64,000 nucleotides of DNA from Jejuia sp. UBA6058 (GCA_002428965.1 DIYI01000017.1:1-64000); one strand, 5' to 3'; shown: positions 26,974 through 36,774, numbered from the stretch's first letter. Numbers and translations: made by a program. The notes: generated by a model from the sequence alone, not told the origin.

Positions 26974-29103
26974 TTATTCAATAATAAACTTGTGTGTTTC
27001 TTCCAAAGTATCTGTTTTTACTTTCAAAATATAAATACCAGAAGCAAAATCTTTAGTGGAAATGGTTGTACCGAACCCTCTATAAATAAGCTTACCACTA
27101 AGCATATAAACTTCAGTTTTAAGTTCTTTTAGATCATTTATGGTGGAAATATTTAAAATAGTTCCAGATGAAATCGGATTAGGATAAATACTTGTAGTTT
27201 TTAGCATCACATTATCATCAACACTTAAAGTACAATCAGCTTCAAACGAATTGTTAGACTGATACTGTGCTATTGAGTTCCCAGCAGGTATATTACTACC
27301 AGTAAAGGCGTTTTGAGCAGTCAATCCATAAAATTCATTGTTTTCGATAGTCAAATTTGTTGAAACGGTCTTTAAGTCTATATCACTGGTTGTTTGATTA
27401 CAACCTTGAAACGTATTATTTCTAATAGTAGTTTCTTGAATCTGTGCGCCAAAATCGAAAGCATTTGTACCATCCATACCAGTAATGGTATTATTTTCAA
27501 TAAGGTGCCAGCCAAACGGATACATTCTTGGTTTGTTGCTGGTAAACTCAAAAGCTTCAGCAGGGGGATTAGTTATGGTATTTTCACTTACCGTTACACG
27601 TTTCCAAGCTTCACGCAACTGTATTCCACCATTGTCTATTTCGTTATCTGCAATTGTAAGTTTTTCATCTAAATCACTATAAGTACCTGTAAGTAAAATA
27701 TCAGAATTTAGAATGGTATTGTTTTCAATATCTATTAAACGGCTATCTGCAATCCAAATAGCAGGGTTTCTGAGTGTTGTATTTGGATTAGAACTTTGAG
27801 AATGCCGTAAAAGCGTGTCTACATGGTTGTTTTCAATTAAAAAATTCTGACAATGTTCTTCAATATGAATGGCATGATTGAAGGTGTTAAACCCTAATTT
27901 GCTTCTGCTATAAAATGTATTCCCTCTTATAATTACATTAGTTATACGAGCAAAGGCCACAGAAAAATGTGAAAACTCTAAAAATTGATTGTTCTCAACC
28001 AAAATATTACTGATATTGGAAGTTTGATCAAAACTAATATTCCAGTGGTTCGGTCCATTAAAAGTGTTGTTTCGAATGGTAATATCATGCTGATTACGTT
28101 GTCCTTTTGTAACAATACCTCGCATTAAATCGTTAAAAACATTGTCATGAAATAGAATATTTGAGATATGGCTGTACATTCTAAAACAAACACCATTTCC
28201 TTGCTCTTGAAATGTACTAGGGTTGACAGTATATGCTCCTGTAAATTCTGAGTTTTTAACCACAACATCTCGAGCATTATGATCTATCATAATTAACTCA
28301 TGATAATAACTGTTTATGCTAGAGCTATTTGTACTTATGTTATCTAAAGTATTACTCCCTTTCAGTCTCCAACTTTTATTTTGAGTAAGCTTAAATAAAG
28401 GTTTAGTGGTTCCAGTACCCTTTAGAGATACAAACCTAGGAATATTTACATTAGTTGCTGTTGAATAATAGACACCTTCAGGTATCTCAATTGTACCTCC
28501 ATTAGGTAAAGCGGCTATTGCTTGTTTAAGACCCGCACTTCCGTCAGAACTTACATATGGGGACGCATCTGTCCCCGCACCAGTAACATATGAAGTTAAT
28601 TGCACTGTTGCCGTAGGTGACATATCAGCATAAGTTTGCGGTGTAACTAACACATCATGAGGAATGGCTAAAGTATCGGTTTGCGGATGTTGAAATTCTG
28701 AAGGCACAGTAATGTTAGCACTTACTTCATTAATGCTATTCAAGTGTGTTAATGTAACTCTAGGCAGGAGTATCAAATTACCTTTATCATAAATAGGATA
28801 TTCGTTATTGTTATTTGTAGGAGTGCCTCTAAAATCCATAGCAACAGTCTTTCCTATGTATCTCTTAGGATTAAAATTCCAAGTACTCAACGCCCCAGTG
28901 TTTTGGGTAGAGTATGAGCCAAATGTTATTGGTGTCATTGTTCCATCTGCCTCTATAAGCAAGTAAAAGGCCCTTGGCATATCAGTAGCATGTTCTCTTA
29001 CGTATACTCGGGATAGGTAACCAGTTTTATCATAATCTGTTTGTGCTTTTAGCTTTGTTAATGATAACACTAAAAATAAAATGAATAGAATAGTTTTACT
29101 CAT
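26974..29103 (-). CDS. Secreted beta-helix protein with T9SS type A sorting domain
   Basis: The 709-residue protein has a signal peptide (MSKTILFILFLVLSLTKLKA), an N-terminal beta-rich domain of about 160 residues, then a pectate-lyase-like start (LKQAIAALPNGGTIEIPEGVYY). Over 300 residues of Asn-rich beta-helix rungs follow (NILFHDNVFND, DITIRNNTFNG, NVIIRGNTFYS). It ends in a T9SS type A domain from about SIYPNPISSG to EETHKFIIE. It is probably surface-exposed or released. The layout fits a polysaccharide-active or glycan-binding protein, but no catalytic residues can be assigned. It differs from the beta-helix protein at 221-2812 in its N-terminal domain. Confidence 0.82.
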   Translation of the reverse strand: MSKTILFILFLVLSLTKLKAQTDYDKTGYLSRVYVREHATDMPRAFYLLIEADGTMTPITFGSYSTQNTGALSTWNFNPKRYIGKTVAMDFRGTPTNNNNEYPIYDKGNLILLPRVTLTHLNSINEVSANITVPSEFQHPQTDTLAIPHDVLVTPQTYADMSPTATVQLTSYVTGAGTDASPYVSSDGSAGLKQAIAALPNGGTIEIPEGVYYSTATNVNIPRFVSLKGTGTTKPLFKLTQNKSWRLKGSNTLDNISTNSSSINSYYHELIMIDHNARDVVVKNSEFTGAYTVNPSTFQEQGNGVCFRMYSHISNILFHDNVFNDLMRGIVTKGQRNQHDITIRNNTFNGPNHWNISFDQTSNISNILVENNQFLEFSHFSVAFARITNVIIRGNTFYSRSKLGFNTFNHAIHIEEHCQNFLIENNHVDTLLRHSQSSNPNTTLRNPAIWIADSRLIDIENNTILNSDILLTGTYSDLDEKLTIADNEIDNGGIQLREAWKRVTVSENTITNPPAEAFEFTSNKPRMYPFGWHLIENNTITGMDGTNAFDFGAQIQETTIRNNTFQGCNQTTSDIDLKTVSTNLTIENNEFYGLTAQNAFTGSNIPAGNSIAQYQSNNSFEADCTLSVDDNVMLKTTSIYPNPISSGTILNISTINDLKELKTEVYMLSGKLIYRGFGTTISTKDFASGIYILKVKTDTLEETHKFIIE

Positions 29104-29241
29104 GGAATTCTTTTTTCCAAAGAAAAGAAAAACGACAAGATGTAAAAGCTATAATTGGTTAAAAGAGAGTTTCATATAACCCATATAGGAATTTCATGAT
29201 GAGGAAACTCGAGAATTGTCTTTAGAAGTGGTAAGCGTGGA

Positions 29242-30210
29242 TTATTTAACCATATAAACAGAGTTGATATGCCCGAACCCATCATATTCGCGAATGGGGT
29301 TATCGGGATCGGTCATCCATTTGCCATCAACTATAAATTTGTAATGATGCTTCCCTCCAGACAAGGGCAGGGTATAAATCCAACCGTCAATGGTCTTTTT
29401 CATTTTTAAATTAGATTCGTTCCAATCATTAAAAGATCCTGCTAATATCACTTCTTTAGCTTCGGGATAACCAATGAGAGCAAAAGTGGTATATTGTTGA
29501 ATATCAATTACTGAATTATACTCATGAAATTCATTAGGTGTTTTATTTGGATTGTGCGGATCTTCCATCCATTTGCCATCAACAATAAAACGATATTGGT
29601 ATATATCTGGTTTCATTTGAAGTGTCAGTTCCCATCCAAAATCAGTTTTCTTCATATTGAATAGACTCTCGTTCCATTTATTAAAAGAACCAGCAAGAAT
29701 TACCTTTTTAGCGTTTTTAAAACCGTTTAATCTAAAGTAAGCATTACCGTTTTCTGTTGGGTAAGCGGTATACATTTTTAGATTATAGACACCTCGAAGT
29801 TTATGACCTTCTTTAACGGCTTTAGCAACGTTACCATCTCTTTTAGAAGGTTCAGCCCAATACGCGTCATTGATGACGTATTTAAACTCCCAAGCAAAAG
29901 CATCATTAAAATCGTAAACACTCTTCTTAAGTTCGTAAATATTTTCATTTACTTTTTCCATTTTCCAGCCTTCGCGAGACCAAAGGTTGAATTCACCGGA
30001 AACAGCAACTTTCTCTATATTAAAATCTGAAAATTCTCTTCGCTGTCCGGTATGTTCAAGGGTGAATTTTGAATACTCCCTAACATCAAACCTAAACGTC
30101 ACCGTGTCATTTTCAATTTTATAACCTTTGAATACATCCTTTTGAGCATGTATTTCAAAAAAAATCAAACCAAAAACAAGTAAAACATGTAATGTTCTTA
30201 AAAGTTTCAT
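29242..30210 (-). CDS. Secreted protein with three CBM48/AMPK-like glycogen-binding-type domains
   Basis: The 322-residue protein has a signal peptide ending near FEIHAQ. Three related early-set (E-set) domains follow, each with the AGSFNxW signature: VSGEFNLW near residue 70, LAGSFNKWNE near 170 and LAGSFNDWNE near 255. The last two end in YQYRFIVDGKWMEDP and HHYKFIVDGKWMTDP, the hallmark of AMPK-beta-type glycogen-binding domains. No catalytic domain is attached, so it probably binds alpha-glucan or acts as a structural module. Its ATG overlaps the stop of the upstream retropepsin-like gene by 4 bp, indicating translational coupling. Confidence 0.82.
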   Translation of the reverse strand: MKLLRTLHVLLVFGLIFFEIHAQKDVFKGYKIENDTVTFRFDVREYSKFTLEHTGQRREFSDFNIEKVAVSGEFNLWSREGWKMEKVNENIYELKKSVYDFNDAFAWEFKYVINDAYWAEPSKRDGNVAKAVKEGHKLRGVYNLKMYTAYPTENGNAYFRLNGFKNAKKVILAGSFNKWNESLFNMKKTDFGWELTLQMKPDIYQYRFIVDGKWMEDPHNPNKTPNEFHEYNSVIDIQQYTTFALIGYPEAKEVILAGSFNDWNESNLKMKKTIDGWIYTLPLSGGKHHYKFIVDGKWMTDPDNPIREYDGFGHINSVYMVK

Positions 30211-31169
30211 TTTATGTTAAGCGGATAATCTATAAAGTACAACTTTTCTTTTTTATAGTTGATAATGGTGCGTTTTTGAGCGAAAAACTCATACCCCAAA
30301 ACCCCATCTAATTGAGTACCAAAAGCTTCATTAAGTTGATTTAAATTAGTAAGAACTGTGTGCATTGGGCCAAAATAAATATTATCATTAAGCTTTACCC
30401 TGTGCAATTTTCCTGCCAAAACACGCACACTTTTGCCACTAGCCCCATGAAGTTTTAAGCGTTTCTTTGGAATAAAGTAGCGTAACGCTTTCTTGTTTAC
30501 ACTTCTATTGATTTGATTGAATTCTGCAGCTGTATCAATGCCAAATTTTACCTTTTGATTATTTATAAGCCCATCAACAACAATAGTGTGGTGTTTCAAT
30601 TTAAAATCTAAACTATCTACAATAGTCTCTAAATATACTTTATCATTAAGAAGGTTTCCATTTTTATCGGTTTTGGTTAATGTAATTTGGTTAAGATATA
30701 AATCCACAAAAATTTCATAATCCTTGAGCACATTATAACCAATAATCCCTAGAAGTTTAATTTTCTTGCTTTGCTCAATATGAGACAAATTAATGACATC
30801 CGAAACTTTATTTTCAAGCCTGAAACCATTAATATCAAAGGCATCTATACGTCTCTCATATGAATAATCAAGAATTGCGTTTACACCCGAAACTTCTTGA
30901 TTGTTTTTTTGAAATTCGTAAAAATTATCAAAGTGAATCTGGTTGAGAATCAAGGCTTCAGAACCTGTGTCAATTATAAAACTTCCTTTCTTATCCAGAA
31001 GTTCCGCCTGAACAACTATGAGATGATCTACAAGTTTAAAAGGAATTCTCGTAGTATTTTCGTTTAACTTTTCAGCATTATTGAATATAATTGAAGGATT
31101 TGTATTTCCGTTTAATGAAAAACATAGGGAAGGCAAAACTAGTAATGCGGTTAATAAAAGGCGGTTCAT
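30207..31169 (-). CDS. Retropepsin-like aspartic protease, secreted
   Basis: The 320-residue protein has a signal peptide (MNRLLLTALLVLPSLCFS). Two lobes each carry an aspartyl motif: FIIDTGSEALIL at about 64-75, and FGIDTAAEF at about 207-215, with Ala replacing Gly in the second. Hydrophobic-hydrophobic-Gly segments follow in both (LLGIIGYNVL; LDGVLGYEFF). Two DT(G/A) motifs in one chain would allow an intramolecular pepsin-like active site. The family is widespread in Bacteroidota, with few members characterised. It precedes and overlaps the glycogen-binding-type gene by 4 bp, so the two products may act together in the periplasm. Confidence 0.85.
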   Translation of the reverse strand: MNRLLLTALLVLPSLCFSLNGNTNPSIIFNNAEKLNENTTRIPFKLVDHLIVVQAELLDKKGSFIIDTGSEALILNQIHFDNFYEFQKNNQEVSGVNAILDYSYERRIDAFDINGFRLENKVSDVINLSHIEQSKKIKLLGIIGYNVLKDYEIFVDLYLNQITLTKTDKNGNLLNDKVYLETIVDSLDFKLKHHTIVVDGLINNQKVKFGIDTAAEFNQINRSVNKKALRYFIPKKRLKLHGASGKSVRVLAGKLHRVKLNDNIYFGPMHTVLTNLNQLNEAFGTQLDGVLGYEFFAQKRTIINYKKEKLYFIDYPLNIK

Positions 31170-31212
31170 ATTTAAAAGACTACTTATCCATTAAAATGTT
31201 ACACAATTTAGG

Positions 31213-32079
31213 TTATAAATATGTTTCAGAAAACAACTTTAACTTACTCCATGTATCTAATAACTCTAAACCAGTCCATCCATGGCCTGCATTTTCGTAT
31301 AGTGTAAATTCATATGGAACATCCAAAGATTCTAATTTATTCTTCAAATCAACTCCTTGACTCGTGGGAATTAAAGGGTCTTGTCCTCCATAAAATAAAA
31401 TTGTAGGAGGCGAAGAAGCCTTCACCTGATGAAATGGACTCACCTCCTCGAGAAAATTTATTGTCACATTCCCGAAAGCCCCCAATAACTCTTGAATTTC
31501 TGAATCTGTAGAATTTAAATATGCAGGATCAGTGAAATTAGTAGGTCCTACAATACTACAGACCATATCAACCTTATTATTATCGTCATAAGCATAGCTC
31601 CACAGCATCGCCAAATGGCCGCCAGCGCTTGTTCCTATAAATCCAATATCCTCAGAAATAGAATATTGCTCCTTATTTGCTTTCAGATATTCAATAACAG
31701 CAGTAATATCATTCAATTGCATAGGGAAAGGAGGTGTTTCATTATCTGCAAGTCTGTAATTAATGTTTACTATTGCCAAATCTGGAATATCATTTCTTAT
31801 TAAAAGCTCAATAGGTTCCATAGAACTTTTGTCACCTGAAGTCCATGAACCACCATGTATTAAAATCACAACTTTAGTAGCATTTGTTCTATTTGGTGGG
31901 AGATAAATATCCAAAATCTGTCTTGGGTGGTCTCCATAAGAAAAATCTTTTGCTTCATAAGCCTTTGAAGCATCAAATTGATCAATTATTGCATCTTCGT
32001 TATTCACACTTTCATTAGAACACGCAACGAGAAGAACAACAAATAAAAAATTAAAGATTTGAGGCCTGAGCATTTTCAT
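31213..32079 (-). CDS. Alpha/beta-hydrolase lipoprotein (carbohydrate esterase-like)
   Basis: The 288-residue lipoprotein has the lipobox LLVAC (Cys near residue 20). The hydrolase fold shows the oxyanion motif HGGSW, nucleophile elbow GTSAGGH, acid in GGQDPLIP and the catalytic His in NAGHGW. This is the BD-FAE/hormone-sensitive-lipase-like esterase pattern. It is probably anchored in the outer or inner membrane, facing the periplasm or exterior, and could deacylate sugars or short esters. It is divergent from tsaC, with 44 bp between them. Confidence 0.9.
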   Translation of the reverse strand: MKMLRPQIFNFLFVVLLVACSNESVNNEDAIIDQFDASKAYEAKDFSYGDHPRQILDIYLPPNRTNATKVVILIHGGSWTSGDKSSMEPIELLIRNDIPDLAIVNINYRLADNETPPFPMQLNDITAVIEYLKANKEQYSISEDIGFIGTSAGGHLAMLWSYAYDDNNKVDMVCSIVGPTNFTDPAYLNSTDSEIQELLGAFGNVTINFLEEVSPFHQVKASSPPTILFYGGQDPLIPTSQGVDLKNKLESLDVPYEFTLYENAGHGWTGLELLDTWSKLKLFSETYL

Positions 32080-32123
32080 AAAATAAATAGTTACTTTGTA
32101 AACGGTGTAACAAGTTAGTTATT

Positions 32124-32744
32124 ATGGCTGAATTTTTAAGGATATATGAGGAGAATCCTAACCCAAAAGAAATTGATAAGGTTGTAAGTGTTTTAAAAAG
32201 GGGAGGACTCATTATTTACCCAACTGACACAGTTTATGGTTTGGGTTGCGATATCACTAATTTAAAGGCTTTAGAAAAAGTAGCCAAAATAAAAGGTGTT
32301 AAGCTAGAAAAGTCCAATTTTTCCTTTGTTTGTCACGATTTAAGTAACTTAAGCGATTACGTTAAGCAAATAGACACTGCTACTTTTAAGATATTGAAGC
32401 GAGCACTTCCAGGTGCATATACCTTTATTTTACCAGGTTCCAAATCGTTGCCTAATCCATTTAAAAAGCGTAAAACCGTTGGTATAAGAGTGCCAGAAAA
32501 CAATATAGCATTAGATATTGTAAAGCAACTGGGGAACCCTATTATTTCTACATCTATTAGAGATGAAGATGAAATTTTAGAATATACAACAGATCCTGAA
32601 CTTATTCTTGAAAAATGGGACAACCTTGTAGATTTAGTTATAGACGGTGGCTATGGTGGTAATGAACCATCTACGGTTATTGATTTATCTGAAGGAGAAG
32701 TTACAGTTATACGACAAGGTAAGGGTAGTTTAGAGATTTTTTAA
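32124..32744 (+). CDS. tsaC: Threonylcarbamoyl-AMP synthase (Sua5/YciO/YrdC family)
   Basis: The 206-residue protein makes threonylcarbamoyl-AMP from threonine, bicarbonate and ATP, the first step of t6A37 tRNA modification. The YrdC core is complete: GGLIIYPTDTVYGLGCD near residues 27-43, KRALPGAYTFILPG, the RVPENNIAL segment and GGNEPSTVIDLS near the C-terminus. It lacks the Sua5 extension, so it is the short YrdC/YciO-type form. The YciO branch is similar, so assignment to TsaC proper is likely but not certain. No other t6A genes are in the window. Confidence 0.88.
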   Translation: MAEFLRIYEENPNPKEIDKVVSVLKRGGLIIYPTDTVYGLGCDITNLKALEKVAKIKGVKLEKSNFSFVCHDLSNLSDYVKQIDTATFKILKRALPGAYTFILPGSKSLPNPFKKRKTVGIRVPENNIALDIVKQLGNPIISTSIRDEDEILEYTTDPELILEKWDNLVDLVIDGGYGGNEPSTVIDLSEGEVTVIRQGKGSLEIF

Positions 32745-32777
32745 ATTAAGTTAAACATTAAAATAATTTAGCTTAAT

Positions 32778-34745
32778 CTATAAATATGAAATAATTGATA
32801 AAACCAATAAATCTTCCCCGTCATAAAGAACTTTTATAACACTTTTAGAACTTGGATTCATTGCTATTTTAGTAATTTTCATGTTTGAGAATTTAAATTT
32901 TGATCCATATGTCAACTTTCTATTCCCCGAAAAATCTTGTTTTACGATAAATTGATAACACTCCCCTTTAATGGGATTTATTGGATTTTCTAATTTTGCA
33001 TCTTTATTTAGCTTTACAAAATACAAGCTGCTCTCTTCTCCATTCCAATTAACACTTCCAGTATCAGGGATAGGAATATCTACATAATTTTTGGTTGAAG
33101 TTTTATTGTCATTGCTATATTCAATTTCTTCTTTAGTTCTTGAAATATCTCTAGAGTTACTAACATGCACCCAATTTGTACCATCATACATTACCAAAGC
33201 TATTTTATCACCTCCTCCTCTAACTTTTTGACCAAAAAAAAATGTTTTTGCATCATTGATAATAGACAAATCACCAATAAAACCAGGGGGTAGGGTAGAA
33301 GCTTTAAAAATAGAATTGAACTTCAAAACATCCAATCCAAACCGACCAATATCCTTATCAAAGGAATACAAATTTGTTGCTGTTTTTAGATTTCTAATTT
33401 TAAAATCTCCATTTTTTAAGCCCAAAACATTATTCTTTCCGTCGTGATAAAACTTATAGTCATCGTCATTACCAAATGAAAGGGTTATTTTATCATTAAA
33501 TCTTAAATTACCTTTAGTTTTGGCGTCAAATTCATCCACCCTCATAAACTGATATGCTTTAAGGCCAGATAGGGTATTGGAATCAAAATTACTTTTCAAG
33601 CGACCTATTATATCATAATTTTGACTATTGGATGCCTTCAATATTAAGGTTTCCCCATTTTTAATTTTCAAGACTCGATTCACTTCATTATCTATAGATT
33701 CTCCAGTAATAGTTTTCACTTGAAGAGTATTCATACTAGTGTCGATCCTTTTAAGCCACAATTCTTTACCTAAGGTTGCATATGGTAGTTGAAATGTCCT
33801 ATTGTCGGTCGAAGCAGATAAGAGAAAGAATTTGCTGTTCGAAGAATTCAATGGTCCATTATCAGTATAAACTTTTGGTATATTTGAAACAATATTATCC
33901 AAGTTAATTTCTTGTCTTGGTGTATTATAGTAAGCCGCCTCAATTATATAAGAGTAATCCACTATAGCTTGTCCGTCAAAATGGATACCCCTGGCTTTAC
34001 CTATTTCAATAGTTGGTAAATGACTACCTTGCGCAACATTGAAATAAGGGTCTTTAATGAAATTAACGAAAGGTCTATAAAATCTTCGATTAAGAACTTC
34101 CCCAGGTGATAAATCATCTAAAATTCGAACACCATTTGCATTTAAACCTTGAGCTAGTTCAGCCGCAATGAATGGCGTACTTATTGATACTTGAGGCAGT
34201 TGTCGAAATAGTTTAATAAGTTCTTGTAATTTTTTATGATAATTCAAGTCTGAAGCATCCGACTCTCCTTGAACCCAAAAAATACCGTCAACCTTATCCG
34301 TTCTAGAATTATTAATTTGATTAACGATATTTCTTAAGTACGGTGATTCATAACCCCTAGACATCCATTCAATAATAGACTTACCACCATGAGCCTCAAA
34401 TATTAATCTTACTTCTTTGTTTTCTTTCTCAGCAATCCTCTTAGCCAAATGAAATGCCAACCTATTATTGTGTAAATTATGGTTGTTCTTGTTATCCCAT
34501 GGATGCTTTGTTAAGTCAGCAATTTGCCATTTACCAGTTATATCGTTCCATATTTTTACACGTTCATCATTGCTTCTGTCCAAAGAAGAGACAGTCATAT
34601 TAGGATCACCGTTGGCAGCATTTGATTGACCAGTAAATATAATTGTCAATACCTCTTGAACATCATTTTTATTAAGTCTTAATGTTTGCCCATAATTACT
34701 TGACAATATGCTTAAATAAATAATGAAAAAAAGTATCACTCTCAT
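32778..34745 (-). CDS. SGNH/SASA carbohydrate esterase fused to phage-tail-like C-terminal domains
   Basis: The 655-residue secreted protein has a signal peptide (MRVILFFIIYLSILSSNYGQ). Its N-terminal 270 residues form a SASA/CE6-type SGNH esterase: FTGQSNAANG (nucleophile Ser block), AHGGKSIIEWM and FWVQGESDA. The C-terminal half is unlike an enzyme. The segment LSFGNDDDYKFYHDGKNNV is the kind of motif found in phage tail and receptor-binding proteins, and KGECYQFIVKQDFSGNRKL resembles another tail-fibre module. No T9SS tail was seen. The call of esterase plus tail-like domains is pattern-based; the acetyl or sialyl substrate is unknown. Confidence 0.75.
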   Translation of the reverse strand: MRVILFFIIYLSILSSNYGQTLRLNKNDVQEVLTIIFTGQSNAANGDPNMTVSSLDRSNDERVKIWNDITGKWQIADLTKHPWDNKNNHNLHNNRLAFHLAKRIAEKENKEVRLIFEAHGGKSIIEWMSRGYESPYLRNIVNQINNSRTDKVDGIFWVQGESDASDLNYHKKLQELIKLFRQLPQVSISTPFIAAELAQGLNANGVRILDDLSPGEVLNRRFYRPFVNFIKDPYFNVAQGSHLPTIEIGKARGIHFDGQAIVDYSYIIEAAYYNTPRQEINLDNIVSNIPKVYTDNGPLNSSNSKFFLLSASTDNRTFQLPYATLGKELWLKRIDTSMNTLQVKTITGESIDNEVNRVLKIKNGETLILKASNSQNYDIIGRLKSNFDSNTLSGLKAYQFMRVDEFDAKTKGNLRFNDKITLSFGNDDDYKFYHDGKNNVLGLKNGDFKIRNLKTATNLYSFDKDIGRFGLDVLKFNSIFKASTLPPGFIGDLSIINDAKTFFFGQKVRGGGDKIALVMYDGTNWVHVSNSRDISRTKEEIEYSNDNKTSTKNYVDIPIPDTGSVNWNGEESSLYFVKLNKDAKLENPINPIKGECYQFIVKQDFSGNRKLTYGSKFKFSNMKITKIAMNPSSKSVIKVLYDGEDLLVLSIISYL

Positions 34746-34786
34746 AAAATTATATTCAAATAAGATTCAAGTTTAAAAAAGATATT

Positions 34787-34814
34787 AAAAAACCCAACTA
34801 AAAGTTAGGTTTTA
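34787..34814 (-). terminator. Terminator of the OmpA lipoprotein gene
   Basis: Read on the minus strand, AAAACCTAACT pairs with AGTTGGGTTTT around a short AT loop and ends in a T-run. It lies 22 bp after the OmpA gene's stop codon and also separates it from the esterase gene. Confidence 0.7.
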
Positions 34815-34836
34815 AAGTACATAATAATGAAAACAT

Positions 34837-35676
34837 TTAGTTGCCTCCTGCTTCTAAATTCTTCATTTCTTTTTCTACCAATTCATAGAACTGGTCTAAT
34901 TTTGGAAGTACAACTATACGGGTTCTTCTATTAGTAGCTCTGTTTTCAGCTGTTTCATTATCTACAAGTGGCACGTAAGAACTACGACCCGCAGCAATAA
35001 GTCTACTTGGGTTAACTTCTAATTCTTCTAAAACACGAATAATGGAAGTAGCGCGTTTTACACTTAAATCCCAGTTATCTATAAGCACACCGCTAGAGTA
35101 TGATCTGCTATCCGTATGCCCTTCAACCATACATTCAAAATCTGGTTTAGCATTAACCACTTTAGCCACTTTAGCTAAAACCTCTTTCGCTTTTGCAGTT
35201 ACATTGTAGCTCCCACTCTTAAACAATAACTTGTCTGAAATAGATATAAACACAACACCTTTTTCAACATTAACTTCAATGTCAGGATCGTTGATACCTA
35301 CTTCTCTTTTAAAACTTGTCACCAATGCTAACGTTACACTATCTTTTTTCGTAATAGCGTCTTGTAAACGTGTGATCTTGAGATCTTTCTCCTTCAAACT
35401 TTCTAATGTTTTTTCAACATTACTCGCGCCTTTTGCTGATATAATTTGAAGGTTGTCATTATACTTTTTTAAATCTTCAACCTGTCCTTCCAAAAGAGAT
35501 ACTTTAGCAGTCGCCGATGCTCTTTCCTCCAAACAGGAATTTAATTTAACCGTTGCTGAATTTAATAAATCTTGTGTTTCTTTTTGTTTCTCTTCAAGTG
35601 CTAAAAAATCTTTTTTAGACACACAAGAACTGAGAACTAACAATGCCGATAGACTAAGTAAAACTACTTTTTTCAT
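34837..35676 (-). CDS. OmpA family peptidoglycan-binding lipoprotein
   Basis: The 279-residue protein has lipobox LSSC (Cys18), a coiled-coil region of about 90 residues (EEKQKETQDLLNSATVKLN ... LESLKEKDLKITRLQD) and a C-terminal OmpA/MotB domain. The domain shows the usual FKSGSYNVTAKAKEVL start, VEGHTDSRSYSSG and LSVKRATSIIRVLEE, and ends with NRATNRRTRIVVLPK. The domain binds diaminopimelate-containing peptidoglycan and tethers the outer membrane. The coiled coil probably spans the periplasm. A TATTTTTG -7-like element lies about 50 bp upstream on the coding strand (35726-35733). Confidence 0.92.
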   Translation of the reverse strand: MKKVVLLSLSALLVLSSCVSKKDFLALEEKQKETQDLLNSATVKLNSCLEERASATAKVSLLEGQVEDLKKYNDNLQIISAKGASNVEKTLESLKEKDLKITRLQDAITKKDSVTLALVTSFKREVGINDPDIEVNVEKGVVFISISDKLLFKSGSYNVTAKAKEVLAKVAKVVNAKPDFECMVEGHTDSRSYSSGVLIDNWDLSVKRATSIIRVLEELEVNPSRLIAAGRSSYVPLVDNETAENRATNRRTRIVVLPKLDQFYELVEKEMKNLEAGGN

Positions 35677-35784
35677 AATAAATATATAAGGTTTGTTGGA
35701 TAAACTAAATTGAAAAAATATCGAACAAAAATATATAAAAAACTGTCGAATTTCCTAGCGTTAACAAAACTTTTGCTTACGAAG

Positions 35785-36774
35785 TTATAAACTCTTAAAA
35801 TACCTTTTTTTATTTACGAAATATGACCAAACTACGGATGTTTTTTGATAATACTTTATTTTGTCCTTTGTACTTTTTCTTTTTTTAAGCAAATCAGGAA
35901 GATGAGCGTAAAAACTGAAGTGTGCCTTAATAATGGCCCAAAAGTGAAGAAGTTTTAATTGCGCTAAAAAAACGATACCCGCTACTCCATCTAGTACAAA
36001 GCGCTTAAAGATAATACTAAAAATAGGCCCTTTAGCATTTTTCACCAAACAAAAGAGGCTGTTTCTAAAATTTAAAAAAGTTTTTTTAGGGTGAGAATTA
36101 TTAAGAGTAGCTCCACCAATATGATATACCTGAGATTTACCATTATAAACTACATTATAGCCTTTATTTTTTGCACGCCAACATAAATCTATTTCTTCCA
36201 TATGCGCAAAGAAAGATTCATCAAAGCCGCCTAATGTATCAAACACCTCTTTTTTAATGAAAAAACAAGCGCCTGAAGCCCAAAAAATTGGAGCAACATC
36301 ATTGTATTGCCCACTATCCTTTTCTAATGTATTAAAAATACGTCCTCTACAATAAGGATATCCTAATTTATCAATAAAACCACCTGCAGCACCAGCATAT
36401 TCAAAATAATCTTTTCTATTGTAATCCAAAATTTTGGGTTGTAGTACAGCAGTATCCGTTTCTTTTTCAAAAACAGAGACAACAGGTTCTAGCCAATTTT
36501 TGCTAACCTCAATATCACTATTTAAAAGGCAAAAAACTTCTGCATCAATAAGCTTTAAGCCATTGTTATAACCTTGGGCATAACCTCCGTTTTTGTTATT
36601 TTGAATAACGGTTACTTCTGAGAATGAAGATTTTAAAAAAGTAACGGAATTGTCCGACGACGCATTGTCAATTACATAAATATCTGCCTCAGAAGAAAAC
36701 TTCATAACGGAAGGTAAAAATCGTTCTAGAAGTTCTTTCCCATTCCAGTTCAATATAACGACAGCTATCTTCAT
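35785..36774 (-). CDS. Glycosyltransferase family 2
   Basis: The 329-residue GT-A protein has an N-terminal VVILNWNGKELLERFLPS, nucleotide-sugar binding IDNASSDNSV, and GYAQGYNNGL. The DXD-like LLNSDIEV and the catalytic HMEEIDLCWRAKNKGY (ED motif) are in place. It most resembles rhamnosyltransferase-like GT2 enzymes of cell-wall or exopolysaccharide synthesis. A hydrophobic stretch near residue 270 (IVFLAQLKLLHFW) may associate with the membrane. Its start overlaps the stop of the preceding HSDR_N-type gene by 4 bp (translational coupling). Donor and acceptor sugars are unknown. Confidence 0.9.
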   Translation of the reverse strand: MKIAVVILNWNGKELLERFLPSVMKFSSEADIYVIDNASSDNSVTFLKSSFSEVTVIQNNKNGGYAQGYNNGLKLIDAEVFCLLNSDIEVSKNWLEPVVSVFEKETDTAVLQPKILDYNRKDYFEYAGAAGGFIDKLGYPYCRGRIFNTLEKDSGQYNDVAPIFWASGACFFIKKEVFDTLGGFDESFFAHMEEIDLCWRAKNKGYNVVYNGKSQVYHIGGATLNNSHPKKTFLNFRNSLFCLVKNAKGPIFSIIFKRFVLDGVAGIVFLAQLKLLHFWAIIKAHFSFYAHLPDLLKKRKSTKDKIKYYQKTSVVWSYFVNKKRYFKSL

